Below, piece by piece: positions 16,486 to 25,079 of a DNA stretch of 64,000 nt. The position numbers and the translations under genes are program-made. How positions within the stretch are numbered: position 1 is the first letter of the stretch; every line of letters starts with the position of its first letter. Under the pieces are notes generated by a model. It saw nothing but the letters and a program-made list of their open reading frames with translations. It was not told where the DNA came from and did not search any database. Origin of the DNA: Bog-473 sp963726005 (lineage in GTDB: Bacteria; Actinomycetota; Acidimicrobiia; Acidimicrobiales; RAAP-2); NCBI GenBank assembly GCA_963726005.1, contig CAVSAT010000002.1, positions 806,001 to 870,000 on the forward strand, written 5' to 3'.

Positions 16486-17376
16486 TCAGTCCGCCTCCCA
16501 CGAGGCCAGGACGTCGGCGAGCGTCGTCGCGAGCGGGATCATCGGCTGCCAGCCGGTGCGGGCGCGCAGCCGCGCCGCATCGCCTCGCAGCACCGGCACG
16601 TCGACCGGACGCACCAATTCGGGGTCGACTTCGAGCGTGAGGTCGGCCTGCGCCAGCTCGAGGAGGTGTGCGGCCACCTCTGCCATCGCGACGTCGCGGC
16701 CCGAGCACACGTTGTAGACCTCCCCGGGCGCACCCTTCTCCATCAGCAGCCGGTAGGCGACCACCACGTCCCGGACATCGGTGAAGTCCCGCCGGGTGCT
16801 CAGAGTGCCCACCCGCAGCGATCCGGCGCCCAACCGCCGGGCCTCCACGATCCGCTTGGCCAGCGCGGGAACGAAGAAGTTCGGCGACTGCCCTGGACCG
16901 ATGTGGTTGAACGGCCGCACCACGATGACGGGCTGGTCGTAGCCCCGCCAGGCCTGGAGCGCCACCACCTCGGCCGCGAGCTTGCTCGCCGCGTAGGGGG
17001 TGGCCGGGGCGCTGGGGGTGTCCTCCCCGAGCGGGAGCTGCTCCGGCCCGACGACCCCGTACACCTCGGCCGAGCTCACGACCAACACCTGGGGGCTCGG
17101 CGCCAGGGACCGGGCCGCCGCCAGGATCTCGGCCGTCCCGAGGACGTTGACCCGGAGGACCTGGCTCGGGTTCTCCCAGCTCTCACCCACGTGCGTCATG
17201 GCGGCCAGGTGGTAGACGGCTTCGGGGCTGACGTCGGCCATGACGTGGCGGATGGCGCCACCGTCCGCCACGTCCGTCTCGATGTCGATGACCGCGACGT
17301 CGTCCCCGCAATCCCTGAGGTGCGCGGCCAGCCACTGGCCTACGAAGCCCTTCCCGCCGGTGATCAGCGCGCGCAT
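16486..17376 (-). CDS. NAD-dependent epimerase/dehydratase, GDP-6-deoxy-lyxo-hexulose reductase-like
   Basis: A 296-residue extended SDR. The dinucleotide motif GGKGFVG is at 7-13, with a Ser in VVSSAEVYG near 101 and the catalytic pair YAASK at 128-132. The sequence HIGPGQSPNFFVPALAKRI resembles GDP-4-keto-6-deoxy-mannose reductase (Rmd) and GDP-mannose dehydratase relatives. It would therefore make or modify a GDP-deoxysugar for the glycosyltransferases encoded just upstream. ATG 17376 begins the conserved MRALITGG strand; the frame before it is shadow. It follows the first glycosyltransferase by 10 bases and is likely the last gene of a leftward operon starting at 23331. The exact substrate is inferred. 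Confidence 0.85.
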   Translation of the reverse strand: MRALITGGKGFVGQWLAAHLRDCGDDVAVIDIETDVADGGAIRHVMADVSPEAVYHLAAMTHVGESWENPSQVLRVNVLGTAEILAAARSLAPSPQVLVVSSAEVYGVVGPEQLPLGEDTPSAPATPYAASKLAAEVVALQAWRGYDQPVIVVRPFNHIGPGQSPNFFVPALAKRIVEARRLGAGSLRVGTLSTRRDFTDVRDVVVAYRLLMEKGAPGEVYNVCSGRDVAMAEVAAHLLELAQADLTLEVDPELVRPVDVPVLRGDAARLRARTGWQPMIPLATTLADVLASWEAD

Positions 17377-17386
17377 GCGCGGAACC

Positions 17387-18529
17387 CTACTGCGAGGCCG
17401 CCTGAGCCACCGCATAGGCACGCACGTGCTGCGCCACGCTCGCCTCCCATGTGTGTTCCGCGGCGACGGTGATTCCCCGCGCCTGCCGCTCGGTCGCACG
17501 GCCTTCGTCGAGCATTGCCCGCAGCGCTCCGGCCAAGGCGCCGACGTCGCCCGGGGGCACCAGCAGGGCCGCCCCGCCCGCGACCTCGGCCATTGCCGTG
17601 CCCTCCGTCGTCACGAGCGGCGCGCCGCACGACAGTGCCTCCAGCGCGGGCAGCCCGAATCCCTCCTCGAGCGCGGGGTAGGCCACCACCGAGGCCCGAC
17701 GGAGCAGCGCCGGCACGGCCCGGTCCGGGAGGTAGCCGGTGCGGACGATCCGCTCGCGGTGGCGGGCCGCCGCCAGCGCGCGCTCGGTCTCGCCCATCCC
17801 CCAGCCGACCTGGCCCCCGAGCACGAGCAGGACGTCGGCGTGCGCATCGGCGACCCGGTCGAACGCGGCAACGAGCGGCGCCACCCCCTTGCGCGGCTCG
17901 AGCGTGCCGACGAAGACGACCAACGGTGCCTCGGCCGGAAGGCCGAGGGAGCGCACGACGGCCGTGTCCGCCCCGTCTGCCGGCTCGGTGGGTGCGAACC
18001 GCGCGTGATCGACGCCGTGTGGCGCGACGACCACGGGCGCCCTCACCTCGCAGCACTCCTGGAGCCGGTCGGCCGTGACCTGGCTCACGCACACGAGCAC
18101 GCCGGCACGGAGCGCGGCGCGGCGGATGGCCCGGCGGAAGAAGGCCGCCTTGGAGCGGTGGTGCCACTCGGGGTGGTCGAAGAACGTGCAGTCGTGGATC
18201 GTGACGGCACACGGAACAGGTGACCGCGCCGGCATCGTGTAGTGCGGCCCGTGATGGACCTGCACCCCGAGGGAGCGGAGCACCGACGAGAGGCCGAACT
18301 GCTCGAACGCCAGGCGCCCGGGCCGGGAGGACGGCACCGCGGCCCGCACCGCGGCGCCGGCGGCCGACGTGTGCCACCGCTCTTCGTCGCCGTGACGCGC
18401 CACGAGCGTGACATCGACGTCGTCACGCCGCGCGAGGCCGGTGGCGAGGGCCATGGTGTAGTAGCCCGCACCTCCCGGGCGCGCCGGGACGGCGGACACA
18501 TCGAGCGCAACCGCCAACGGATCGGTCAC
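17387..18529 (-). CDS. GT4-like glycosyltransferase family 1 protein
   Basis: A 380-residue GT-B glycosyltransferase. The N-terminal Rossmann domain starts VALDVSAVPARPGGAGYY and includes CAVTIHDCTFFDHPEWH. The C-terminal donor domain shows FVGTLEPRKG near 215 and the EX7E donor motif in EEGFGLPALEALSCG near 280. The GTG at 18529 overlaps the stop of the upstream glycosyltransferase by four bases (GTGA); an ATG at 18544 is an alternative. It is one of three consecutive GT-B enzymes on this strand, each likely adding one sugar of an envelope glycan, with a GDP-sugar reductase downstream. Donor and linkage cannot be told. Confidence 0.9.
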   Translation of the reverse strand: MTDPLAVALDVSAVPARPGGAGYYTMALATGLARRDDVDVTLVARHGDEERWHTSAAGAAVRAAVPSSRPGRLAFEQFGLSSVLRSLGVQVHHGPHYTMPARSPVPCAVTIHDCTFFDHPEWHHRSKAAFFRRAIRRAALRAGVLVCVSQVTADRLQECCEVRAPVVVAPHGVDHARFAPTEPADGADTAVVRSLGLPAEAPLVVFVGTLEPRKGVAPLVAAFDRVADAHADVLLVLGGQVGWGMGETERALAAARHRERIVRTGYLPDRAVPALLRRASVVAYPALEEGFGLPALEALSCGAPLVTTEGTAMAEVAGGAALLVPPGDVGALAGALRAMLDEGRATERQARGITVAAEHTWEASVAQHVRAYAVAQAASQ

Positions 18530-19692
18530 CGCAGCGCCTTCCACAGTGCGACGTGGGCGCGTGCGGCGGCGTGCCAGGTGCGCGGCAGCACATGGCGCGT
18601 GCCGCGCACCGACAGCTCGGTGCGCAGACCCTCGTCGGTCAGGACGGCTGCGAGGCCGGAGGCGATGTCGTCGACGTCGAGGGGGTCCACGATGATGGCC
18701 GGCGCCGGCTCGGGGGCACCGAGGTCGTGCACGCTCGGCACCTCGCCCGACACCACCGTCGGCGTGCCGGCCCGCATCGCCTCGAGGGGAGGCAAGCCGT
18801 ACCCCTCTGTCAACGGCACGTACGCGAAGGCGCGGGCACGGTCGTAGAGCGCGGCCAGCACGGCGTCGGGAACCGAACCCGTGAAGACGACCCCGCCGGT
18901 CTCGGGCGGGCGCGTCGGCTCAGGTCCCCACCCGTCGGGGCCCACGACCACCAGCGGCCACGGGCGGGGCAGGGAGGGGCGCACCTGGGCATAGGCCTCG
19001 ACGAGGCGGTCGACGTTCTTCCGCGGCTCGAGCGTGCCGACCGTGAGGAGGAACTCGCCCCGCACCCCGACGCGGGCGAGGAGCGCGTCGGTGCCCACGG
19101 GGTCCGGTGCGGGCAGGTGGTCGGCGCCGCCCGCCACCACGGTGATGCGCGACGCATCGACACCGATCGACCCCACGTCGGCGGCCACGAGCCGGGACGG
19201 CACGACGACGGACGCCGCGCTGTCGCGGACGCGGATCAGCGCCGCCTCGTGCCATCGCACACCCCGCGGTGTCGTGGCCTCGGGATGGCGGCGCCACGCG
19301 ACGTCGTGGACCGTGATGACGAGCGCACTGTGGCTGGAGCGCCGGAGGCGCGGCGCGGCCAGCGACATCGAGTGCACGACGTCGAAACCGCCCGGTGCGT
19401 GGACCAGCCCGTGGTCCCACGCCCGCGTCAGGAGCGGCCCCGGCAGCCGTGACGAGAGGACCGGTCGGCCGAAGCGAGCCAACGGATCACCCGCCGAGCG
19501 CGCCGTCCCGACGAGGGGCACAGTGGGACGGCTGGCCAGGAGCGTCACGTCGACGCCGTCGCCCTCGGCGGTGCACCGGGCGAGCCCGTCCAGAAGTCCG
19601 CGCGTGTACACGCCGATGCCGCCGGGCACGCGGCGACGCAGCTGCTCGACGACGAGGAGCAGCGAGGGCGCCTGCTCAGGCACGCGTGCCAT
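18526..19692 (-). CDS. GT4-like glycosyltransferase family 1 protein
   Basis: A 388-residue GT-B enzyme. It opens with LLLVVEQLRRRVPGGIGVYTR, a Gly-rich acceptor loop. It then has VITVHDVAWRRHPEATTP, the donor-domain entry TVGTLEPRKNVDRLVEAY, and the EX7E motif in TEGYGLPPLEAMRAG. The start is ATG 19692 (17-base overlap with the upstream gene) or GTG 19683 (8-base overlap). Both are in frame and no clear ribosome site separates them. Paralogous in layout to its two neighbours, it is expected to add a mannose-like sugar in the same pathway. Specificity not determinable. Confidence 0.9.
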   Translation of the reverse strand: MARVPEQAPSLLLVVEQLRRRVPGGIGVYTRGLLDGLARCTAEGDGVDVTLLASRPTVPLVGTARSAGDPLARFGRPVLSSRLPGPLLTRAWDHGLVHAPGGFDVVHSMSLAAPRLRRSSHSALVITVHDVAWRRHPEATTPRGVRWHEAALIRVRDSAASVVVPSRLVAADVGSIGVDASRITVVAGGADHLPAPDPVGTDALLARVGVRGEFLLTVGTLEPRKNVDRLVEAYAQVRPSLPRPWPLVVVGPDGWGPEPTRPPETGGVVFTGSVPDAVLAALYDRARAFAYVPLTEGYGLPPLEAMRAGTPTVVSGEVPSVHDLGAPEPAPAIIVDPLDVDDIASGLAAVLTDEGLRTELSVRGTRHVLPRTWHAAARAHVALWKALR

Positions 19693-20852
19693 CCGCCGCG
19701 TCGCGGTAGAGGTCCTCGAGGCCGGCGCCGCAACGTTCCCAGGAGTACCGGGAGGACCAGCTCGTCCCGGCCGCGACCAGCCGGCGGCGCAGTGCGTCGT
19801 CCACCAGACTGGCCTCGAGCGCCAGGACGAGGGCGTCGTGATCGCCGGGTTCCACCATGAGGGCTCCGTTCCCGAGCACCTCGGGCAGGGAGCCGGCGCG
19901 CGCCGCGACCACCGGGACGCCCGCTCGCATCGCCTGCAGCGGCGGGAAGCCGAAACCCTCGTAGAGGGAGGGGTAGGCGAGCACGCTGGCGTGCGAGAGC
20001 AACGCGGCCAGGTCACGCGCGTCGACCCACCCCGTGCGGACGATCCGGTCCCGGGCGGGCGATGCGGCGACGGCCGAGGCCAGCGTGTCCTCACCCCAAC
20101 CCGGTGGCCCGGCGAGCACCAGGGACAGGTCGCCGTGACGTGCCGCGACCTCGCCGAACGCGCGGACGAGGCCGGGCAGGTCCTTGCGCGGTTCGGCCGT
20201 CCCGACGGCGAGGCAGTACCGCGCTGGCTCCCGGAGGGAGCAGCCCGCCGAGCACGACCGCCACGTCCGGCTCCGCGACGGTGGGCAGGTCGGGCACGCC
20301 GGGATGCACGACCCGCACGCGGGCGGGGTCGACCCCGAAGGCGTCGGTCACCTCGCCCGCGACGAAGGCGGAGTCGGTGTGGACCCAGGCCCCCCGCGCC
20401 AGCGCCCGGCGGATGAGCCCGGGGTAGGCCAGCGTCGCCTCGTCGCACAGCTCGGGGTAGTGGAGCGGCGTGAGGTCGTGCACCGAGATCACGGTGGCGG
20501 CGCGGCGAGTGGGCGGCACCACGAAGTTCGTGCCGTGCACGACGTCGACCGCGCCGACGAACCACTCCAGCCGAGGAGTGTCCCAACGCCCCCACAGGGC
20601 ATGCAGCGGCCGCGCCGGCATCGGGCGCTGGTGCGCCCCGACCCCCGGCGGCAGGTGCTCCTTGATGAGCCCCCGGCGGCGCCAGCTCACCGCATAGGCC
20701 CGGACGTGGACTCCCGGCCTGGTCGCCAGCGCGCCGAGGGCGCCCTCGCAGAAGACGCCGACGCCGGTGCGGTGGCCGAGCAGCGGCGTCGCGTCGAGCG
20801 CGACGCGCAGCGGCGCCCGCTCCGTGGCCCGGGACGTGCCGACGGCGCTCAG
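19676..20852 (-). CDS. GT4-like glycosyltransferase, one apparent frameshift and a non-canonical start
   Basis: A GT-B glycosyltransferase of about 391 residues when read through one frameshift. The N-terminal part shows LRVALDATPLLGHRTGVGVF and VISVHDLTPLHYPELC. After the break it reads YCLAVGTAEPRKDLPGL, then YEGFGFPPLQAMRAG (EX7E) and a normal C-terminus. The break lies near 20228-20234: dropping one G from the coding CCGGGAG joins LLPP to EPARYCLAVGT. No ATG, GTG or TTG occurs in frame at the expected start. The only candidate is a CTG at 20852 that overlaps the SDR stop by four bases, the arrangement used by most neighbours. A second indel near the start is the alternative. Enzyme family is clear. 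Confidence 0.75.
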
Positions 20853-21676
20853 GTCGTGATCGCCCCGTCGATGGAGAGGATCGCCCCCGTGACGTAGTCC
20901 GCTTCGTGCGACCCGAGGTAGGCGAACGCCCCGGCGATCTCGTGGGGGTAGGCGAAGCCGATCGGGGTCATCAAGCGCTGAATCAGCTTCCAGTCCGCGT
21001 CCTCGGGTGGACCGAAGTTGTGGATGATCGGGGTGTCCACACCGCCGGGAGCCACCCCGTTCACGCGGACGCCCCGGGCCATGTACTCGACGGCGAGGGC
21101 TTTGGTGAGCAGCTTGACGCCGCCCTTGGAGGCGCAGTAGGCCGCCGAGTAGGGCTGACCCTTGATGCCCGCCGTCGAGACCGTGTTGACGATGGCACCG
21201 CCGTGCTCGATCATGCCGGGCAGCACGGCGCGACACATCAAGAACGTGCCGGTCAGGTTGACGGCGATGATCTTGTCCCATCCGCTGAGCGACTGCTCGG
21301 GCGTGTGCGCGAAGCCGCCGATGCCCGCGATGTTGCACAGGTTGGTGATGTGGCCGAGCTCCTCGCGGGCTTGCGACACGGCGCTGGCGACGGCGTCCTC
21401 GTCGGTGACGTCGCAGCTGATCGCCAGGGCCCGCCCGCCGGCGCCACCCGACTCCTTGTTGATCTCGGCCGCCACCGCCTCGATGGCGTCCACCGCCAGG
21501 TCGAGGCACGCCACCGCGGCGCCCTCGGCGGCCAGGCGGCGCGCCGTCGCACGCCCGATGCCCGACCCCGCCCCGGTGACCACGGCCACGTGACCCGCGT
21601 AGCGGCCGGTCGTGATCGCTTCGGGGGCGGTTCCCCGGTTGGGGTCGGACTCCCCGACTCTGGTCGTGGGGCTCAT
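20849..21676 (-). CDS. Short-chain dehydrogenase/reductase
   Basis: A 275-residue classical SDR oxidoreductase. The cofactor motif TGAGSGIG lies near 35-42, CDVTDEDA near 88, and N in NIAGIGG. The catalytic Ser precedes YSAAYCASKGG with YxxxK near 160. The C-terminus is a typical VTGAILSIDGAIT. It is sandwiched between an acyl-CoA ligase upstream (ATGA overlap at 21673-21676) and a glycosyltransferase downstream (4-base contact at 20849). It may act on an acyl or sugar substrate of this operon, or on a steroid-type alcohol as many actinobacterial members do. The substrate is unknown. Confidence 0.9.
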   Translation of the reverse strand: MSPTTRVGESDPNRGTAPEAITTGRYAGHVAVVTGAGSGIGRATARRLAAEGAAVACLDLAVDAIEAVAAEINKESGGAGGRALAISCDVTDEDAVASAVSQAREELGHITNLCNIAGIGGFAHTPEQSLSGWDKIIAVNLTGTFLMCRAVLPGMIEHGGAIVNTVSTAGIKGQPYSAAYCASKGGVKLLTKALAVEYMARGVRVNGVAPGGVDTPIIHNFGPPEDADWKLIQRLMTPIGFAYPHEIAGAFAYLGSHEADYVTGAILSIDGAITT

Positions 21677-23331
21677 GCAGGCTCCTTCTCGTCGCCATCT
21701 CCGGTCGGGCCACTGCCTACCACCCCGGGACGGCGACCACGATTCGGTGCGAGGTGCGAGCGACGTTCCTCGGCCCCTGCAGCAGCCAGGGCGGCGAGTC
21801 GTGCGGGGTCGACCTTCATCATCGGGGTCAGGGGCAGCTCGTCGACGACCACGAGCGCGTCGGGCGCCTTGTAGTCGGACAGCGCCCGGGCGCAGTGCGC
21901 CCGGAGCTGGTCGAGCTCGGGAACGGCGCCGGCCTCCGCCACCACCACGGCGACGCCGACTTCGCCGAGGACGTCGTCGGGCACTCCGACCACCGCGGCC
22001 CGGGCCACCGACGGGTGCGACGACAGGGTCTCCTCGACCTCCGCCGGGTAGACGTTGTAGCCGCCCCGGATGTAGCGCTCGTGTGCCCGCCCCGACAGCT
22101 GGAGGTTCCCCTCCTCGGTGAGCCTCCCGAAGTCACCCGTGGTCAACCACCGATCATCGTCGAGAACGGTTGCCGTGGCGGTGGCGTCGATCAGTTGCTC
22201 GGCGCGGCGCCCCCGGCCCGGGCCTCGCCCCCAGTAGCCACGCATGGTGGCCGCCGAGCGCAGCCGGACCCGGCCGATGGCCCCTGCGGGCAGCGCCCTC
22301 CCCTCGTCGTCGACGATGGCCAGCTCGACGCCTGGCACGGGGCGCCCCACGGTCGTGGCCACCTCCTCGTCGGACGACGTCAACGTGGTGCCGGTCCCGA
22401 GCGATGCCTCCGTCGAGGTGTAGCGCACGACGACGGGGACCCCGAAGCGGCGGCGCACCTCGGCGACGAGTGCGGCAGGCACGCGCGCCGCCCCCGTGCT
22501 GGCGACCCGCAGAGTGCTGAGGTCGGCCCGCTCCAACTCGGGGCTGGCCAGCATCAGCGTGTACTGGGTCGGCACTCCCTGGGCCACCGTCACCGACTCG
22601 GTCGCCAAGATGCGGACGGCGTCGTCGGCCCGCCACGGCGTCGGCGTGATGATCGTCGTCACGACGTTGGCGATTTCGTCCCACGCTCTGGTCATGTACC
22701 CGACGTGAGCGAACGGCAGCGGCGAGAGCCGGCGGTCGCCCGGCTGGCTGAGCGCATCGGTGCCCCGGGCCACCGCGGCGAGGTTGGCGTGGTCGAAGAG
22801 CGCCCCCTTCGGCTTGCCGGTGGTCCCGCTGGTCCAGACGACGGCCACGGGGTCGTGTGGCACGAGGTCGGGCCACCGCTGCGGCGGGTCACCGGCCCAC
22901 CACGTCGCGACCTCGGCCCTCTCGACCACCTCCACGCCCCTGACGGCGGGCGGCAGCACCGCGGCCGCGGGATCTGCCACCACGAGCACCGGCGCCGCCC
23001 GCTCCACGATGGACGCCATCTCCCCGGCGCCCATGCGGGGGTTGAGCCCGGACGTGATCGCCCCGAGACGGAGCAGCGCGCCGTAGAGGACGGCGTAGTC
23101 GATCGACGACGGCACCAGCAGGCACACCACATCGCCCTTGGCGACACCGCGCCGGGCCAGCGCGCCTGCGACACCGTCCGCGGCACGGTCCCACTCGGCG
23201 AAGGTGAGGGACCGCCGCTCGCGTTCAGGATCGGCCTCCACGTACGCCTCGACGTCGCCGTTGACCCGCGCCGCTTCTCGCAGGAGCGACACCACGGTCT
23301 CGTGCCGTTCCGAGGGGATGCGCTCTGCCAT
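21673..23331 (-). CDS. Acyl-CoA synthetase (AMP-forming, FadD-like)
   Basis: A 552-residue adenylate-forming ligase activating a carboxylic acid to its CoA thioester through an acyl-AMP. The P-loop-like VWTSGTTGKPKGALFD is near residue 180, and VRYTSTEASLGTG is near 310 (the A4 region). LTTGDFGRL gives the hinge Asp region, followed by YIRGGYNVYPAEVE and a late lysine region (PLTPMMKVDPARL). ATG 23331 starts the conserved N-terminus. Leading an operon of SDR and glycosyltransferases, it may supply an acyl group for a glycolipid, but a catabolic role is equally possible. Its promoter region (23332-23397) is shared with divergent cofD. Confidence 0.92.
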   Translation of the reverse strand: MAERIPSERHETVVSLLREAARVNGDVEAYVEADPERERRSLTFAEWDRAADGVAGALARRGVAKGDVVCLLVPSSIDYAVLYGALLRLGAITSGLNPRMGAGEMASIVERAAPVLVVADPAAAVLPPAVRGVEVVERAEVATWWAGDPPQRWPDLVPHDPVAVVWTSGTTGKPKGALFDHANLAAVARGTDALSQPGDRRLSPLPFAHVGYMTRAWDEIANVVTTIITPTPWRADDAVRILATESVTVAQGVPTQYTLMLASPELERADLSTLRVASTGAARVPAALVAEVRRRFGVPVVVRYTSTEASLGTGTTLTSSDEEVATTVGRPVPGVELAIVDDEGRALPAGAIGRVRLRSAATMRGYWGRGPGRGRRAEQLIDATATATVLDDDRWLTTGDFGRLTEEGNLQLSGRAHERYIRGGYNVYPAEVEETLSSHPSVARAAVVGVPDDVLGEVGVAVVVAEAGAVPELDQLRAHCARALSDYKAPDALVVVDELPLTPMMKVDPARLAALAAAGAEERRSHLAPNRGRRPGVVGSGPTGDGDEKEPA

Positions 23332-23397
23332 GGCGGGCGGCGATGGTATCAGGGGGCGCCGAACGGTCCGTCGGGCAGACGCTCCTATGCTCGCGGC

Positions 23398-24345
23398 GTG
23401 CTGGTGGCCCTGTGCGGCGGCGTCGGGGCCGCCCGGATGCTTTCCGGGCTCGTCCGCGTCGTCCCGTCGGCGGACGTCACCGCCATCGTCAACGTGGGGG
23501 ACGACGTCATCCTGCACGGGCTGCACATCAGCCCCGACCTCGACACGGTCCTCTACACGCTGGCCGGCATGGACAACCGCGACACCGGATGGGGCGTGGC
23601 CGGTGAGACCTGGGCGGTCATGGACGAGCTGGCGCGGATCGGCGGGGAGGACTGGTTCCGCCTCGGCGATCGCGACCTCGCCACGCACCTGTTCCGCACC
23701 GGCCGGCTGCGGGCGGGCGACACGTTGAGCGAGGTGACGGCGCAGCTGTGCGCCCGGCGCGGCGTCACCGTGCGGATGCTGCCGGTGACCGACGACCCGC
23801 TGCGCACCCGGGTCGTGCTGGCCGAGGCCAGCCCCTTGGGGCCGGCCGGGACCGAGGTCGCGTTCCAGGACTACTTCGTGCGCGTGCATCATGACGTGGC
23901 GGTGAGCGGTGTCCGCTTCGAGGGCGCGCCCGCGACCCGCCCGGCACCCGGGGTGATGGAGGCGCTCGGGAGTGCCGACACCATCGTGGTCTGCCCGTCG
24001 AACCCCGTCGTCTCCATCGGACCGCTGCTTTCGGTCCCGGGCCTCCGCGACGCGTTGGCTGCGCGCCGGACGCAGGTGGTGGCCGTGTCACCCATCGTTG
24101 CCGGCGCCGCCCTGAAGGGCCCCGCCGACCGGCTCATGGTCGAGCTCGGGTCCGAGGCGTCGGTGGTGGGGGTGGCCAGGCTCTACGCACCGTGGGTGGG
24201 CACCCTCGTCGTGGACGTCGCCGACGCGTCGCTCGCCGCCGACGTCGAGGCCGAGGGGGTCCGCTGCATCGTCGCACCCACCGTCATGAGCTCGCCCGAG
24301 CGGGCGGCGGACCTGGCCCGGGTGGTCGTCGATGGCAATGGCTGA
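23398..24345 (+). CDS. cofD: 2-phospho-L-lactate (or phosphoenolpyruvate) transferase of F420 biosynthesis
   Basis: A 315-residue CofD/FbiA enzyme that transfers the lactyl- or enolpyruvyl-phosphate from its guanosine-diphosphate carrier to the deazaflavin Fo, giving F420-0 (or dehydro-F420-0). Signature segments are the N-terminal CGGVGAARM, VNVGDD near 32-36, a DNRDTGWGV loop, and VCPSNPVVSIGPLL near 198. The GTG at 23398 is chosen because the conserved VLVALCGGVG strand starts there; the upstream frame is antisense to the ligase gene. It overlaps cofE by 14 bases. The pair resembles fbiA-fbiB in mycobacteria. In actinobacteria the substrate is thought to be the phosphoenolpyruvate derivative. 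Confidence 0.95.
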   Translation: MLVALCGGVGAARMLSGLVRVVPSADVTAIVNVGDDVILHGLHISPDLDTVLYTLAGMDNRDTGWGVAGETWAVMDELARIGGEDWFRLGDRDLATHLFRTGRLRAGDTLSEVTAQLCARRGVTVRMLPVTDDPLRTRVVLAEASPLGPAGTEVAFQDYFVRVHHDVAVSGVRFEGAPATRPAPGVMEALGSADTIVVCPSNPVVSIGPLLSVPGLRDALAARRTQVVAVSPIVAGAALKGPADRLMVELGSEASVVGVARLYAPWVGTLVVDVADASLAADVEAEGVRCIVAPTVMSSPERAADLARVVVDGNG

Positions 24346-25063
24346 CGGTGTCCAGGTGCTCCCGGTCACGGGCATCGGCGAGGTGGCACCGGGAACCGAC
24401 ATCGCCCTGCTCGTCGCCGGAGCGGTCGCGCCCGCACGTCCCGGCGGGCCCGAGGTGCTCGACGGCGACGTGCTCGTGGTCACCCAGAAGATCGTGTCCA
24501 AGGCCGAAGGCAGGCTCGTGGCGATCGACCACGGCGACCCGGCGGCCAAGCTGGCCCTGGTGCTGCAGGAATCCGTCCGCGTCCTGCGCCGCCGGGGTGA
24601 CCTGGTGATCAGCGAGACCCGCCACGGCTTCATCTGCGCCAACGCCGGGGTCGACCTGTCCAACGTGGCGGAAGGGTCGGCCGCGTTGCTCCCCGACGAC
24701 CCGGACCGCTCGGCCCGGCGGATACGGGCCGGGCTCAAGAACGCCCTCGGCGTCGACGTCGGGGTCATCGTCTCCGACACCTTCGGGCGGCCGTGGCGAC
24801 GCGGCGTGACCGACGTGGCCATCGGGTGCGCGGGGGTGGCCGCCGTGGTCGATCTGCGGGGCACACCCGATGCGGGCGGTCGGGAGCTCGCCGCCACCGA
24901 GGTCTGTGTTGCCGACGAACTCGCATCGGCGGCCGAGCTCGTGATGGGCAAGGACCGCAGTGTCCCCGTCGCCGTCGTGCGGGGGGTGCCCGCGGACTGG
25001 CTGCGCCCGGCGTCGGTGAAGGCCGAGGTGGTCCGGCCGCCGGACGAAGACCTCTTTCGCTGA
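24332..25063 (+). CDS. cofE: Coenzyme F420-0:L-glutamate ligase
   Basis: A 243-residue GTP-dependent ligase adding gamma-linked glutamates to F420-0. Visible motifs are GDVLVVTQKIVSKAEGR near 45, ETRHGFICANAGVDLSN near 96, and SDTFGRPWRRGVTDVAIG near 143. Mycobacterial FbiB carries an additional C-terminal nitroreductase-like domain that reduces dehydro-F420-0. This protein stops after the CofE domain, so that reductase would have to be encoded elsewhere. The ATG at 24332 overlaps cofD by 14 bases; ATG 24338 is also possible. It converges on the epimerase gene, ending 16 bases before it. Confidence 0.95.
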   Translation: MAMADGVQVLPVTGIGEVAPGTDIALLVAGAVAPARPGGPEVLDGDVLVVTQKIVSKAEGRLVAIDHGDPAAKLALVLQESVRVLRRRGDLVISETRHGFICANAGVDLSNVAEGSAALLPDDPDRSARRIRAGLKNALGVDVGVIVSDTFGRPWRRGVTDVAIGCAGVAAVVDLRGTPDAGGRELAATEVCVADELASAAELVMGKDRSVPVAVVRGVPADWLRPASVKAEVVRPPDEDLFR

Positions 25064-25079
25064 GGTTTCGCGGTGGCGA

